This document shows, piece by piece, positions 16,640 to 24,561 of a stretch of DNA of 64,000 nucleotides; the stretch's first letter is position 1, and each line of letters opens with the position of its first letter. A model generated the notes under the pieces. That model had not been told where the DNA came from and made no database searches. It was given only the letters and a program-made list of their open reading frames with translations. The stretch is from Solirubrobacter pauli (GTDB lineage: Bacteria > Actinomycetota > Thermoleophilia > Solirubrobacterales > Solirubrobacteraceae), in the NCBI RefSeq assembly GCF_003633755.1, contig NZ_RBIL01000001.1:1411426-1475425 (forward strand). Reading direction: 5' to 3'. A program made the position numbers and the translations under genes.

Positions 16640-18111
16640 GCGTTCATCGCCAGCGTCAGGTCCTCACGCGTCGCGTCCTTCGCGAGCACGTCCTGCACGA
16701 CCGAGCCGTGCGAGAGGACCACGATACGGTCGGCCACCTCGAGCACCTCGTCGACGTCGGCGCTGGCCACCACGATCGCGGCGCCCGCGGCCAGTTCCCT
16801 GACCTTCGCGGCGATGTCGCGGCGCGCGCCGAGGTCGACGCCGCGGAACGGCTCGTCGAGCGCCAGCACCCGCGCCGGCTCGAGCAGCCAGCGGCCCACG
16901 ACCACCTTCTGCTGGTTGCCGCCCGACAGCGACTCGATCGGCGCCTCCGGGCCGGCGGTCCTGACCCGCAGGTCTCCGATGAGGTCGATCACGCGCGTCC
17001 TTTCGCGGCCGATCTGGGTGAAGAAACGCCGGGCGAGCGCGAGCGTGGCGTTGCCGCGCACGGACCAGCCCGGGATCAGCGCCTGCGTGGCGCGGTCCTC
17101 GGGGACGAGGTGCACGCCGTGGGCGATCGCCTCGGAGGGGTGGCGCGGGCGGATCGGCGTGCCGTCGAGCGCGATCGTGCCCTCGGGCAGCGGGCGCAGG
17201 CCGAACAGCGCGCCGAGCAGCTCGGACTTGCCGGCGCCGATCAGGCCGGTCAGGCCCAGCACCTCGCCCTCGCGGAGCTGCAGGTCGAACGGGGTGCTGT
17301 CCGCGAACAGCCGCGCGCCGCTGATCTCCACCACCGGGTTCCCGGCGACGTGGCCGGAGGGGCGCTGGATCTCCTCCGCCAGCTCGCCGAGCATCGCGTT
17401 GACGACGTCCTCGCGCGTGAACGGCTTCGCGAACGTGGCGACGAGCAGGCCGTCGCGCATCACCGCGACGCGGTCGGCGAGCGCGTCGACCTCGCCGAGC
17501 CGGTGCGAGACGTAGAGGATCGCGACGCCCTGCTCGCGCAGGGAGCGCACGATCGCGAACAGGCGGTCGGCCTCGGCCGCGCTCAGCGCGGACGTCGGCT
17601 CGTCGAGGATCAGCAGCCGCGGCCGCTGGGACAGCGAGCGCGCGACCGCGATCAGCTGGCGCTCGGAGACGCCGAGCCGGGCCACGTCGTCCAGCAGCGC
17701 GGCGGTCGACAGGTGCAGGCCGAGCCCCTCGGCCACCTCGCGCGCCTTGGGCAGCAGCCGGCGCGGCGAGGCCCAGGCGCCGTCCTCCCCGGTCGCGAGC
17801 CGGTCGAGCACGAGGTTCTCCGCCGTGCTGAGGCCGGGGATCGTCCAGTCGGACGCGTGCTGGTGCACGGTCTCCACCCCGGCGCGGCGCGCGTCGAGCG
17901 GGGAGTTGAAGTGCACGGGGGCGCCGTCGACCAGGACCTCGCCCGTGTCGGGCGCGAGCGCGCCCGACAGGAGCTTGTTCAGCGTCGACTTCCCCGCGCC
18001 GTTGGCGCCGACGACGGCCAGCACCTCACCCGCGGCCGGCTCCAGGCTGACGCCGCGAAGCGCCTGCGTGGAGCCGAACGACTTCGTGACTGCGTTGAGG
18101 GCGACGCCCAC
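16636..18111 (-). CDS. Ribose-type ABC importer, duplicated ATP-binding subunit (RbsA-like)
   Basis: 491 residues with two fused ATP-binding domains. Domain 1 has Walker A GANGAGKST (about 34-42) and Walker B LLILDEPTSAL, but its signature reads LGVSERQLIAVA in place of LSxGxxQ. Domain 2 has an intact-looking Walker A GLIGAGKSE, signature LSGGNQQKVV and Walker B ALDEPFRGVD. It powers import of the sugar bound by the lipoprotein encoded just upstream. GTG start at 18111 sits directly before the receptor stop codon (18112-18114, minus strand), with no intergenic space. Confidence 0.9.
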   Translation of the reverse strand: MGVALNAVTKSFGSTQALRGVSLEPAAGEVLAVVGANGAGKSTLNKLLSGALAPDTGEVLVDGAPVHFNSPLDARRAGVETVHQHASDWTIPGLSTAENLVLDRLATGEDGAWASPRRLLPKAREVAEGLGLHLSTAALLDDVARLGVSERQLIAVARSLSQRPRLLILDEPTSALSAAEADRLFAIVRSLREQGVAILYVSHRLGEVDALADRVAVMRDGLLVATFAKPFTREDVVNAMLGELAEEIQRPSGHVAGNPVVEISGARLFADSTPFDLQLREGEVLGLTGLIGAGKSELLGALFGLRPLPEGTIALDGTPIRPRHPSEAIAHGVHLVPEDRATQALIPGWSVRGNATLALARRFFTQIGRERTRVIDLIGDLRVRTAGPEAPIESLSGGNQQKVVVGRWLLEPARVLALDEPFRGVDLGARRDIAAKVRELAAGAAIVVASADVDEVLEVADRIVVLSHGSVVQDVLAKDATREDLTLAMNA

Positions 18112-19185
18112 TTAGCTCTTGGGAATCCAGTCGGCCGTGGCCGTGTCCTGCGTGTTGAGGTCCGGCAGCTTCGCGCGCAGGTCCTCGAGCGTCTTGATCG
18201 AGTTCTCCTTGAGGAAGTCCTGCGTGATGATCGACGGCGGGATCAGCACCTCGCGGTCGATCGCGTCGCCGTTGACCTTCAGCGCGGCGGCGCGCACGGC
18301 GACGCGGCCGACGTTGGCCGGGTCGGTGGCGATCGTCGCGACCCACGGGCTGCCCTCCTTGGTCATGACGCCGATGTCCGGGGTGGAGATGTCGGCGCCG
18401 TAGACCTTCACGTCGGTCTTGTTGGCCTGCTCGAGCGCGTTGACGACGCCCTTGGCGAACTCGTCGTAGGGCGCGAGCACGGCCTTCAGGTCCGGGTTGG
18501 CGGTGATGACCGCGTTGGCCTGCTCCTGCGTGTCGTTCGCCGTCGAGTCCGAGACCTTGCCGAACTTCGCGACCTGCTTGACGCCGGCGTTGGCCTGCTT
18601 GACCTCGTCCCAGCCGCGGTTGCGGCGGTCCAGCGGCGCGAAGCCCGCGACGTACACGTAGCCGACGTCGCCGGAGCCGCCGATGCCCTTGACGAGCTCC
18701 TCGCCGATCCGCTTGCCGGCGTCCTCGTCGGACTGCTGGATCGAGATGACCTCGGGGTTCTCGGTCTCGACGTCGAAGGCCACGACGGGGATGCCCGCCT
18801 CGACGGCCTTGTCGATCAGCGGGCTGACCGTGGCGGCGAGGCCGTGGTCGACGATGATCGCGTCCGGCTTCTGGTCGATCGCGCGCTGCAGGTCGGTCGC
18901 CTGCTGGTCGTTGTTGTTGCGCGCGTCGGAGATCCGCAGGTCGACGTTGAGCGCCTTCGCCTGCTCCTGCGCGCCCAGCAGCCACTGCTGGAAGAAGTCG
19001 CCCGACGCCAGCTGGCGCACGAGCGCCACCTTCACGCCGGTCTCGAACTTCGCGGGCAGCTTCGCCGCCTCCTGCGTCGCTGCGGGCGTAGCCTCGCTCT
19101 CGGACTCCGACGATGACCCGCCGGTGTTGTCGCCACAGGCCGCGAACACGAGCAGCGCGGACAGGGCGGCGAGGGATTTGCGCAT
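18112..19185 (-). CDS. Ribose-type periplasmic-binding lipoprotein
   Basis: 357 residues. Lipoprotein signal (MRKSLAALSALLVFAAC, Cys17), a Ser/Glu-rich linker, then a class I (RbsB-like) sugar-binding fold with DARNNNDQQATDLQRAI and DAIIVDHG segments and the hinge-region GADIS. It is the first gene of the transport/catabolic block and has a GGAGG ribosome binding site about 11 bases before the ATG at 19185. The frame is open further upstream but that would remove the signal. A perfect palindrome lies 36 bases upstream, so transcription is likely controlled here. Ligand probably methylthioribose, 5-deoxyribose or a similar sugar, by context only. Confidence 0.87.
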   Translation of the reverse strand: MRKSLAALSALLVFAACGDNTGGSSSESESEATPAATQEAAKLPAKFETGVKVALVRQLASGDFFQQWLLGAQEQAKALNVDLRISDARNNNDQQATDLQRAIDQKPDAIIVDHGLAATVSPLIDKAVEAGIPVVAFDVETENPEVISIQQSDEDAGKRIGEELVKGIGGSGDVGYVYVAGFAPLDRRNRGWDEVKQANAGVKQVAKFGKVSDSTANDTQEQANAVITANPDLKAVLAPYDEFAKGVVNALEQANKTDVKVYGADISTPDIGVMTKEGSPWVATIATDPANVGRVAVRAAALKVNGDAIDREVLIPPSIITQDFLKENSIKTLEDLRAKLPDLNTQDTATADWIPKS

Positions 19186-19220
19186 TGCGAGGAAGACCTC
19201 CGGGCGGGGAGCTAAAGGCT

Positions 19221-19240
19221 GGAAAGCCGATCGGCTTTCC
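19221..19240. promoter_or_regulatory. Perfect 20-bp palindrome, operator candidate for the sugar operon
   Basis: Each half is GGAAAGCCGA. It lies in the 65-base gap between the Rrf2 regulator gene and the receptor gene, upstream of the latter's ribosome binding site. No run of T follows on the minus strand, which favours a protein-binding site over an intrinsic terminator; an 8-bp hairpin with GATC loop in the RNA is the alternative. Confidence 0.6.
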
Positions 19241-19250
19241 CCGCAGCAGT

Positions 19251-19712
19251 CTATCTCGTGGTCCACGCCTCCGGATCGTCCGCGAGCGCGTTGACGCCCT
19301 CCGGCAACGCGCCCGTGGCGAGGTCGGCGAGCGTCACCTGCTCGACGACGTCGCGCAGGTTCTTGCGCACCGCGATCCACACGCGCTGCAGCGGCTCCGC
19401 CGGGCCGTCGTAGGTGACCGACTCCGGTCGCTCGCCGCGCACGGCGGCGAGCGGGCCGTCGACGGCGCGGATGATGTCGGCGACGCTGACCTCCTCCGCC
19501 GGCCGGTTCAGGCGGTGGCCGCCCTCCGCCCCGCGCTGGCTCTGCACGAGTCCGGCGTGGCGCAGGTCGGAGAGGATGTTCTCCAGGAACCGCTGCGGGA
19601 TGCCCTGCGCGGTCGCGATCTTCTCGGCGCGGACGAGCGCGCCGGTGGGTTGGGCGGCGGCGAGCTCGGCGGCGGCGCGCACCGCGTAGTCGGCCTTGGC
19701 GGAGACCTTCAC
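19251..19712 (-). CDS. Rrf2-family transcriptional regulator without Fe-S cysteines
   Basis: 153 residues. The winged helix lies at about 1-80: MKVSAKADYAVRAAAELA start, recognition helix in IPQRFLENILSDLRHAG, wing GLVQSQRGAEGGHRL. There is no cysteine anywhere, so unlike IscR or NsrR it cannot hold an Fe-S cluster; that resembles CymR, the sulphur-metabolism regulator of Bacillus. GTG start at 19712 overlaps the phosphatase stop. It directly precedes the importer-MtnK-MtnA block, so it is the natural candidate to bind the palindrome at 19221. A sulphur-linked signal would fit a methylthioribose role, as inference. Confidence 0.85.
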   Translation of the reverse strand: MKVSAKADYAVRAAAELAAAQPTGALVRAEKIATAQGIPQRFLENILSDLRHAGLVQSQRGAEGGHRLNRPAEEVSVADIIRAVDGPLAAVRGERPESVTYDGPAEPLQRVWIAVRKNLRDVVEQVTLADLATGALPEGVNALADDPEAWTTR

Positions 19713-20263
19713 GTCGCCATTGTGACGTTCCAGCGTGAGATCACGCGGGTCTCACGCTCGAAGCCCAGCTCGGAGACGGCCGCGGTGTCGAGCTTCAGGC
19801 TCGCGCCGCGCTCGGCGGGCAGGTCGATCCAGCGGGCGGCGAAGATGCGGATGATGTGGCCGTGGGCGAAGGCGATCGTGTCGGTGTCGGCCTGCAGCGC
19901 ACGGGCGATCACGCGGTCCACGCGCGCGCCGGCCTGCGCCGGCGTCTCCCCGCTCGGCGAGCCGTCGGTCCACGTCCAGCCGGGGCGCTCCTCGCGGATG
20001 TCCTTGGTCGTGCGGCCTTCGTAGTCGCCGTAGTCGAGCTCGACGAGATCGAGCTCCAGCTCGGGCTCGAAGCCCGCGAGCCGGGCCGTCTGGACGGCGC
20101 GCTCGCGCGGTGACGCGAGCACGAGGCCGAAGTCGCCGAGCCGGCCCGCGAGGGCGGTCGCCGCCTCCCGGCCTCGGTCGGTGAGCGGCAGGTCCGTGAC
20201 CGACGTGTGCTTGCCGGACGCGCTCCACTCGGTCTCGCCGTGGCGGACGAGGACGATCCTCAC
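19709..20263 (-). CDS. Histidine phosphatase family protein (phosphoglycerate mutase-like)
   Basis: 184 residues. The catalytic RHGE motif (VRHGETEW, His8) is at the N-terminus, the second active-site Arg in SPRERAVQTA (about 50), and the second catalytic His in AFAHGHIIR (about 133). It would dephosphorylate a small metabolite; the family is too broad to name the substrate. GTG at 20263 overlaps the stop of the M14 peptidase gene, and its stop overlaps the Rrf2 start, so it is probably transcribed with both. Confidence 0.85.
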   Translation of the reverse strand: MRIVLVRHGETEWSASGKHTSVTDLPLTDRGREAATALAGRLGDFGLVLASPRERAVQTARLAGFEPELELDLVELDYGDYEGRTTKDIREERPGWTWTDGSPSGETPAQAGARVDRVIARALQADTDTIAFAHGHIIRIFAARWIDLPAERGASLKLDTAAVSELGFERETRVISRWNVTMAT

Positions 20264-20904
20264 TGGACGTAGCTCCTGGCGGCGGCGAGCACCGCGTCGA
20301 CGTGGCGTTTGACGGGTGCCCGACCGGCCTTGAGCTCGACGACGAACGCCGTGCCGTCCGCGATCAGGTGGTTCTGCCAGCCGATCGCGGTGCCGTGGTA
20401 GTTCGGCAGGCTGCGCAGCGGGAGGCCGGTGCGGCGCGCATAGCCGCGCTGGACGGCGGCGTCGACGCCGCGGGCTCGGACGGTGATCCCCATGTGCTGG
20501 TGGTAGTAGATGCCCAGCTGGGGGCGCACCTGACGCACGAGCTTCATCAGCGCCTTCGTCTCCGGCTCCGAGCCCGCCTTCGGTCCCGGGTAGTACGTGC
20601 CCTGCGCGCCGGTCGCCCAGCGGTAGGGGAAGTTGCGGTTGAGGTCGACGCCGCGCGCGTTCTGACGGGTGCGCGCGGCCCGGCCGTCCGGGTTCGCGGT
20701 GCGGACGAGCCAGAACTGCACGCCGTCGACGCGCTTGGCCCGCAACGCACGCACGATCGCCTCGCCCGCGGGCTCGTCGCCGTGCACGTCACCGACGACG
20801 AGCACCTTCACCGGGGCCTGCTCGTCACCGACGCGGGTGGCGCGGATCTCGCGGCCCTCCGCCGAATGGCCGATCACGAGCGTGGCAAGCGCAGCGGCGA
20901 GCAC
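20260..20904 (-). CDS. Exported M14-family zinc carboxypeptidase (MpaA-like)
   Basis: 214 residues from a GTG at 20904. A short hydrophobic N-terminus (VLAAALATLVIGHSAEG) looks like a signal peptide. Zinc ligands are His and Glu in GDVHGDEPAG, and a His in YYHQH. Substrate-binding Arg/Asn lie in GVDLNRNFPYRW, and the catalytic Glu in FVVELKAG. This is the M14 carboxypeptidase/murein-peptide amidase pattern in a compact form. A longer frame reaches 20979 but would run into the divergent oxidase gene. It heads the ten-gene minus-strand string, though its link to sugar uptake is unclear. Confidence 0.82.
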   Translation of the reverse strand: MLAAALATLVIGHSAEGREIRATRVGDEQAPVKVLVVGDVHGDEPAGEAIVRALRAKRVDGVQFWLVRTANPDGRAARTRQNARGVDLNRNFPYRWATGAQGTYYPGPKAGSEPETKALMKLVRQVRPQLGIYYHQHMGITVRARGVDAAVQRGYARRTGLPLRSLPNYHGTAIGWQNHLIADGTAFVVELKAGRAPVKRHVDAVLAAARSYVQ

Positions 20905-20914
20905 CGTCTCTTTG

Positions 20915-20920
20915 TACCGT
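20915..20920 (+). promoter_or_regulatory. Putative -10 box (TACCGT) of the oxidase gene
   Basis: TACCGT ends 7 bases before the GTG at 20928 with no Shine-Dalgarno sequence. The divergent peptidase promoter must overlap this 23-base gap. Confidence 0.4.
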
Positions 20921-20927
20921 CTCGACC

Positions 20928-22037
20928 GTGGAGCGCGTCGTGATCGTGGGCGCCGGAACCTTCGGCGCATCGTTGGCATGGTGGCTGGCCGGGCGCGGCG
21001 ACGAGGTCGTGCTCGTCGACCAGTTCGAGCCGGGGGACGCCCGCGCCACGTCCGGCGGCGAGACGCGGCTGATCCGCTGCTCGCACGGCCCGGACGCCGA
21101 CTACACGGCGATGGCGCGCCGCGCGCGCACGCTGTGGCGCGAGCTGGAGGCCGAGACCGGCGCCTCCCTGTTGACCGAATGCGGCGTCTCCTGGTTCGCC
21201 CATGGCGACGACGGCTGGGAGGCGGCGTCGGAGGCGACGCTGCGCACGCTCGGCATCCCCGTCGTGCATCAGGACGTGCGCGAGGCCGCCGCGCAGTTCC
21301 CGTCCTTCAACGGCGACGACCTCGCGTGGGTGCTCCACGAGCCCGAGGCCGGCGTGCTGCGCGCGCAGCTCGGCGTGCAGACGCTCGCCAGCGCCGCCGC
21401 GGCGCGAGGCGCCCGGATCGTGCGAGGCGTCGCGCGGCCGGACGGCGACCGCGTGGTCGTCGGCGACGAGGTGCTGGCGGCCGACCGCGTCGTCTGGAGC
21501 TGCGGTGGCTGGTTGGCCAAGCTGTTCGGAGGGCTGGTCGAGCTGCGCGTAACGCGCCAGGAGCTGTTCTTCTTCGCCGGCGGGCCGGGCTGGGACCGCA
21601 GTCCCGGCTGGGTCGACTACGACCGCGCCGTCTACGGCACCGGCGACCTCGACGCGCTCGGCGTGAAGGTCGCGTGGGACATGGAGGGCCCGGCGCTCGA
21701 CCCCGACGCGGACCTGCCCCCGGCCACCGACGAGACGGAGCGGCTCACCCGCGGGTACGCCGCGGACCGCTTCCCGGCGCTCGCGCAGGCGCGGCTCGTC
21801 GGGTCCAAGACCTGCCGCTACGAGATCTCGCCCGACTCGCAGTTCATCGCCGCGCCGCATCCCGAGCACCCGTCCGTGTGGATCGTCGGCGGCGGCTCCG
21901 GCCACGGCTTCAAGCACGGCCCGGCGATGGCCGAGCGGATCGTCTCGTCGTGGCACGGCGGCGAGCCGCTCCCGCGGCGCTTCGGCCTTCACAAGCGCGA
22001 GCGCGGCACGTCGCTGCGGAGTGCCGGCTCGAACTGA
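20928..22037 (+). CDS. FAD-dependent amine/amino-acid oxidase, monomeric sarcosine oxidase type
   Basis: 369 residues of the DAO superfamily. The FAD dinucleotide motif GAGTFGASLA is at 8-17, and SGGETRLIRCSHG (about 42-54) is the family's flavin-contact loop. KTCRYEISPD (about 289-298) matches the region where the sarcosine-oxidase family attaches FAD covalently to Cys. The C-terminal GGGSGHGFKHGP holds the active-site Lys region. It should oxidise an N-methylated or secondary amine (sarcosine, pipecolate or similar), giving H2O2. GTG start supported by the -10 box spacing and the FAD motif position. Confidence 0.85.
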   Translation: MERVVIVGAGTFGASLAWWLAGRGDEVVLVDQFEPGDARATSGGETRLIRCSHGPDADYTAMARRARTLWRELEAETGASLLTECGVSWFAHGDDGWEAASEATLRTLGIPVVHQDVREAAAQFPSFNGDDLAWVLHEPEAGVLRAQLGVQTLASAAAARGARIVRGVARPDGDRVVVGDEVLAADRVVWSCGGWLAKLFGGLVELRVTRQELFFFAGGPGWDRSPGWVDYDRAVYGTGDLDALGVKVAWDMEGPALDPDADLPPATDETERLTRGYAADRFPALAQARLVGSKTCRYEISPDSQFIAAPHPEHPSVWIVGGGSGHGFKHGPAMAERIVSSWHGGEPLPRRFGLHKRERGTSLRSAGSN

Positions 22038-22041
22038 CCGG

Positions 22042-22047
22042 TAGCGT
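22042..22047 (+). promoter_or_regulatory. Putative -10 box (TAGCGT) of the HAD gene
   Basis: TAGCGT ends 10 bases before the ATG at 22058, consistent with its own leaderless transcript despite the 20-base gap to the oxidase gene. Confidence 0.35.
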
Positions 22048-22057
22048 GACGGGCGAG

Positions 22058-22720
22058 ATGCCCGCCTTGATCTTCGACCTCGACGGCACGCTCGTCGACA
22101 CCGTGTACGCGCACGTGTTCGCGTGGCAGAAGGCCATGCAGGAGAGCGGGCTGGCCGTCGACGGCTGGCGCATCCACCGCAAGATCGGCATGAGCGGCGG
22201 CCTGTTCACGCGCGCCGTCGGCCGGGAGATCGGCCACGAGCTCACCGACGAGGAGGCCGAGGCGCTGCAGGTCATCCACGACCGCCTGTTCCGTGAGCTG
22301 CTGCCGGCGGACGAGCGCCGCCCGCTGCCGGGCGCGAAGGACCTGCTGGCCGAGCTGCGCGAGCGTGGCGTCGTGCACGGCATCGCGACGAGCGGCCGCC
22401 GCCCGAGCATCGACGCGTCGCTGGACGCGCTCGGCATCCCGGAGGGCACCGTGGTCGTCGAGCGCGGCGACGTCGCCCGCGCCAAGCCCGAACCCGACCT
22501 CTTCCTCGAGTGCGCGCGCCGCCTCGACGCCCAACCGGAGGACTGCTACGTCGTCGGCGACGCGGTCTGGGACCTGCTCGCCGCCCGCCGCGCGCGGATG
22601 CTCAGCATCGGGCTCCTGAGCGGCGGCTACGGCGCCGACGAGCTGCAGGGCTCAGGCGCCTTCCGCGTCTACCGCGATGCGGCCGAGCTGCACGCCTCGC
22701 TCGACGAGCTGGGCGTGTAG
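22058..22720 (+). CDS. HAD-family phosphatase (phosphoglycolate phosphatase-like)
   Basis: 220 residues. Motif I is FDLDGTLVDT (nucleophile Asp7), motif II is ATSGRR (about 108), motif III Lys lies in RAKPEPD (about 144), motif IV in VVGDAVWD (about 167). A helical cap follows motif I, as in subfamily I beta-phosphoglucomutase/phosphoglycolate phosphatase types. Cytosolic small-molecule phosphatase; substrate unknown. An in-frame GTG at 22046 is a possible alternative start, but it overlaps the promoter box. Confidence 0.85.
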   Translation: MPALIFDLDGTLVDTVYAHVFAWQKAMQESGLAVDGWRIHRKIGMSGGLFTRAVGREIGHELTDEEAEALQVIHDRLFRELLPADERRPLPGAKDLLAELRERGVVHGIATSGRRPSIDASLDALGIPEGTVVVERGDVARAKPEPDLFLECARRLDAQPEDCYVVGDAVWDLLAARRARMLSIGLLSGGYGADELQGSGAFRVYRDAAELHASLDELGV

Positions 22721-22721
22721 C

Positions 22722-24548
22722 TCACGCGCACATCAGCGTGATGCGCATCGCGCCGGAGCCGCCCGAGCCCTTGGTCGGGCCGAGGCCGGCGTTGGCGCCG
22801 TCGCCGCGGGAGACGAGCGTGGTCGTGCCGGCCTCGAGGTCCCGCACGAAGATCCCGCGGGCCGGGTTGCACTTGGCCGGCGAGAGGTTCCAGGCGTCCG
22901 AGGTGAAGGCCACGCGCCGACCGTCGGCGGAGATCGAGGGGCGCGCGCTCGCGCCCATCGCGGGCACGCCGGCCGAGCTGCGGGACACGAGCTCGGTCGC
23001 GCCGGTCTCCAGGTCGCGCACGTAGACGGCGGTGGACTCCGAGCCCGCGCCGCGCGCCGTGAAGGCGACGCGCCGGCCGTCCTCGGACAGCGTCGGCTCC
23101 GACAGCGCCGCGCCCGCCAGCTCGACCTGCGCGCTGCGCGCGCCGGCCACGACGATCTTGGCGCCCTGCGTGAACGCCACCACGCGTCCGCCGCGGCTGA
23201 CGACCGGCTCCCACGCCTCGCCGCCGGACGAGACCGCGCGGGTCGTGCCGCGGCGGAGGTCGCGCAGGAACACCTGCGAACCGGCGCCGGTGAAGACCAG
23301 ATAGCGGCCGTCGGCCGACAGCGCGGGCTCGTAGATGTCGTCGCCGATGTGCTCGGAGCGCAGCGTCTCGAGGTTCGTCACCCAGACGGCGAGCGCGCCG
23401 CGCTCGGACTCGGACGTCTCGTAGGCGACGATCCGCCCGTCGCCCGAGAGGGTCGGGTTGTAGGCCGAGAACGGCACCCTGAGCGTGCTGCGGGAGGCGG
23501 CGATGGCGACCCCGCGCCGCGTGTCGTGCACCCACACGGCCATCTGGCCGTAGCGCTTGGCGAAGTTGTAGTTGCCCTCGGCCGACTCGAACGCGACGAA
23601 GCGGCCGTCGGCGCTCACGGCCGGGTTGTAGGCCGACGCGGGGCCACGGCCGGGGCGCCGCAGCCGCTTGCCCGACCCATCCAGCGCACCGGCGACGACG
23701 CCGATCTCGCCCTTGGTCTTCGCGACCGCGAGCTTGGCCTCGTAGGACTCGAACGCGACCTGGCGGCCGTTGCCGGCGAGCACGGCGTTGTTGGAGTAGT
23801 TGGACGCGGTCGCGATCGACCCGCGCGGCTGCTTGAGCGGCGGCGGGCCGTTGTAGCGCGTCTGCTGGAGCCAGCGCGGGACCTGCCGCAGCTGCCGGGC
23901 GAGCAGCCGCTGCGCCTGCGTGGCGGGCATCGCCTGCCCATTGACGCCGCGCGCCGCCATCCGGCGCAACGTCCGCTCCGCCGCGGTCTGCGCGTGATCG
24001 CGCGAGAGCCCGCTCAAGCGGCAGATCATCAGCGGCGACAGCTCGCTGCGGCGCAGGTCACGGAACCGGGTGGTGCTCGTGCCGAAGATCTCCGGCGCGT
24101 TGTCCGGGATCGCGTTCTGGTGCAGCGAGTGGAAGAACATGTGCTGCGAGAGGTGGCCTTGCGTGAGCGTCCGCAGCGCGCGCTTCTCGAGCAACGCCAT
24201 CCGCTCGGGCTCGCGCAGCCGCCCCTGCCACGGCGCCACCAGCTCGCGCGCGAGCACGTGCGGGTCGGGATAGCCGTGCAGCGCCGCGAGCCCGGCGAGG
24301 TTGCGCGTGTCGTCGCGCAGCCAGCGCCAGATCTCCCCGCGCGTGACGCCCATCAGCGCGTACAGCCGCGTCTCGTCGTAGGGCAGCCAGTGCTGCATCA
24401 CCCACGTCTCGTCCGGCAGCCAGTGCGGCGGCGAGCCGGGCGGCGCCTCCGAGTCCAGCGACTTCGTCTGCGGCTTCGCGAACTGCGCGTGCGCAGGCGC
24501 GGCCAACGCCCCCGCCAGCACCACCGCGATCAGCCCCGAGCGCAGCAC
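22722..24548 (-). CDS. Secreted protein with PD40/TolB-like beta-propeller repeats
   Basis: 608 residues with a signal peptide (MLRSGLIAVVLAGALAAPAHA). The first 230 residues are helical and unrecognised, containing MMFFHSLHQ-like and RFRDLRRSEL segments. From about residue 250 on there are repeated blades of the form SADGRFVAFES / SGDGRIVAYET / SADGRYLVFTG / SEDGRRVAFTA / SADGRRVAFTS, the PD40 pattern, each followed by a V-W-V-x-D/N or similar strand. Probably an extracellular binding or scaffold protein. GTG at 24548 sits 7 bases after a TAGTGT hexamer. Confidence 0.75.
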   Translation of the reverse strand: MLRSGLIAVVLAGALAAPAHAQFAKPQTKSLDSEAPPGSPPHWLPDETWVMQHWLPYDETRLYALMGVTRGEIWRWLRDDTRNLAGLAALHGYPDPHVLARELVAPWQGRLREPERMALLEKRALRTLTQGHLSQHMFFHSLHQNAIPDNAPEIFGTSTTRFRDLRRSELSPLMICRLSGLSRDHAQTAAERTLRRMAARGVNGQAMPATQAQRLLARQLRQVPRWLQQTRYNGPPPLKQPRGSIATASNYSNNAVLAGNGRQVAFESYEAKLAVAKTKGEIGVVAGALDGSGKRLRRPGRGPASAYNPAVSADGRFVAFESAEGNYNFAKRYGQMAVWVHDTRRGVAIAASRSTLRVPFSAYNPTLSGDGRIVAYETSESERGALAVWVTNLETLRSEHIGDDIYEPALSADGRYLVFTGAGSQVFLRDLRRGTTRAVSSGGEAWEPVVSRGGRVVAFTQGAKIVVAGARSAQVELAGAALSEPTLSEDGRRVAFTARGAGSESTAVYVRDLETGATELVSRSSAGVPAMGASARPSISADGRRVAFTSDAWNLSPAKCNPARGIFVRDLEAGTTTLVSRGDGANAGLGPTKGSGGSGAMRITLMCA

Positions 24549-24555
24549 GCCGCGG

Positions 24556-24561
24556 ACACTA
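24556..24561 (-). promoter_or_regulatory. Putative -10 box (TAGTGT) of the PD40 protein gene
   Basis: On the minus strand TAGTGT ends 7 bases before the GTG at 24548. Its TAG is also the stop codon of the upstream MFS gene. Confidence 0.35.

Noticed and set aside
16615-19116. 833-codon plus-strand open frame opposite the sugar ABC genes
   Set aside because: It mirrors real minus-strand genes, is rich in Arg/Gly/Asp repeats and has no recognisable domain; a product of high GC.
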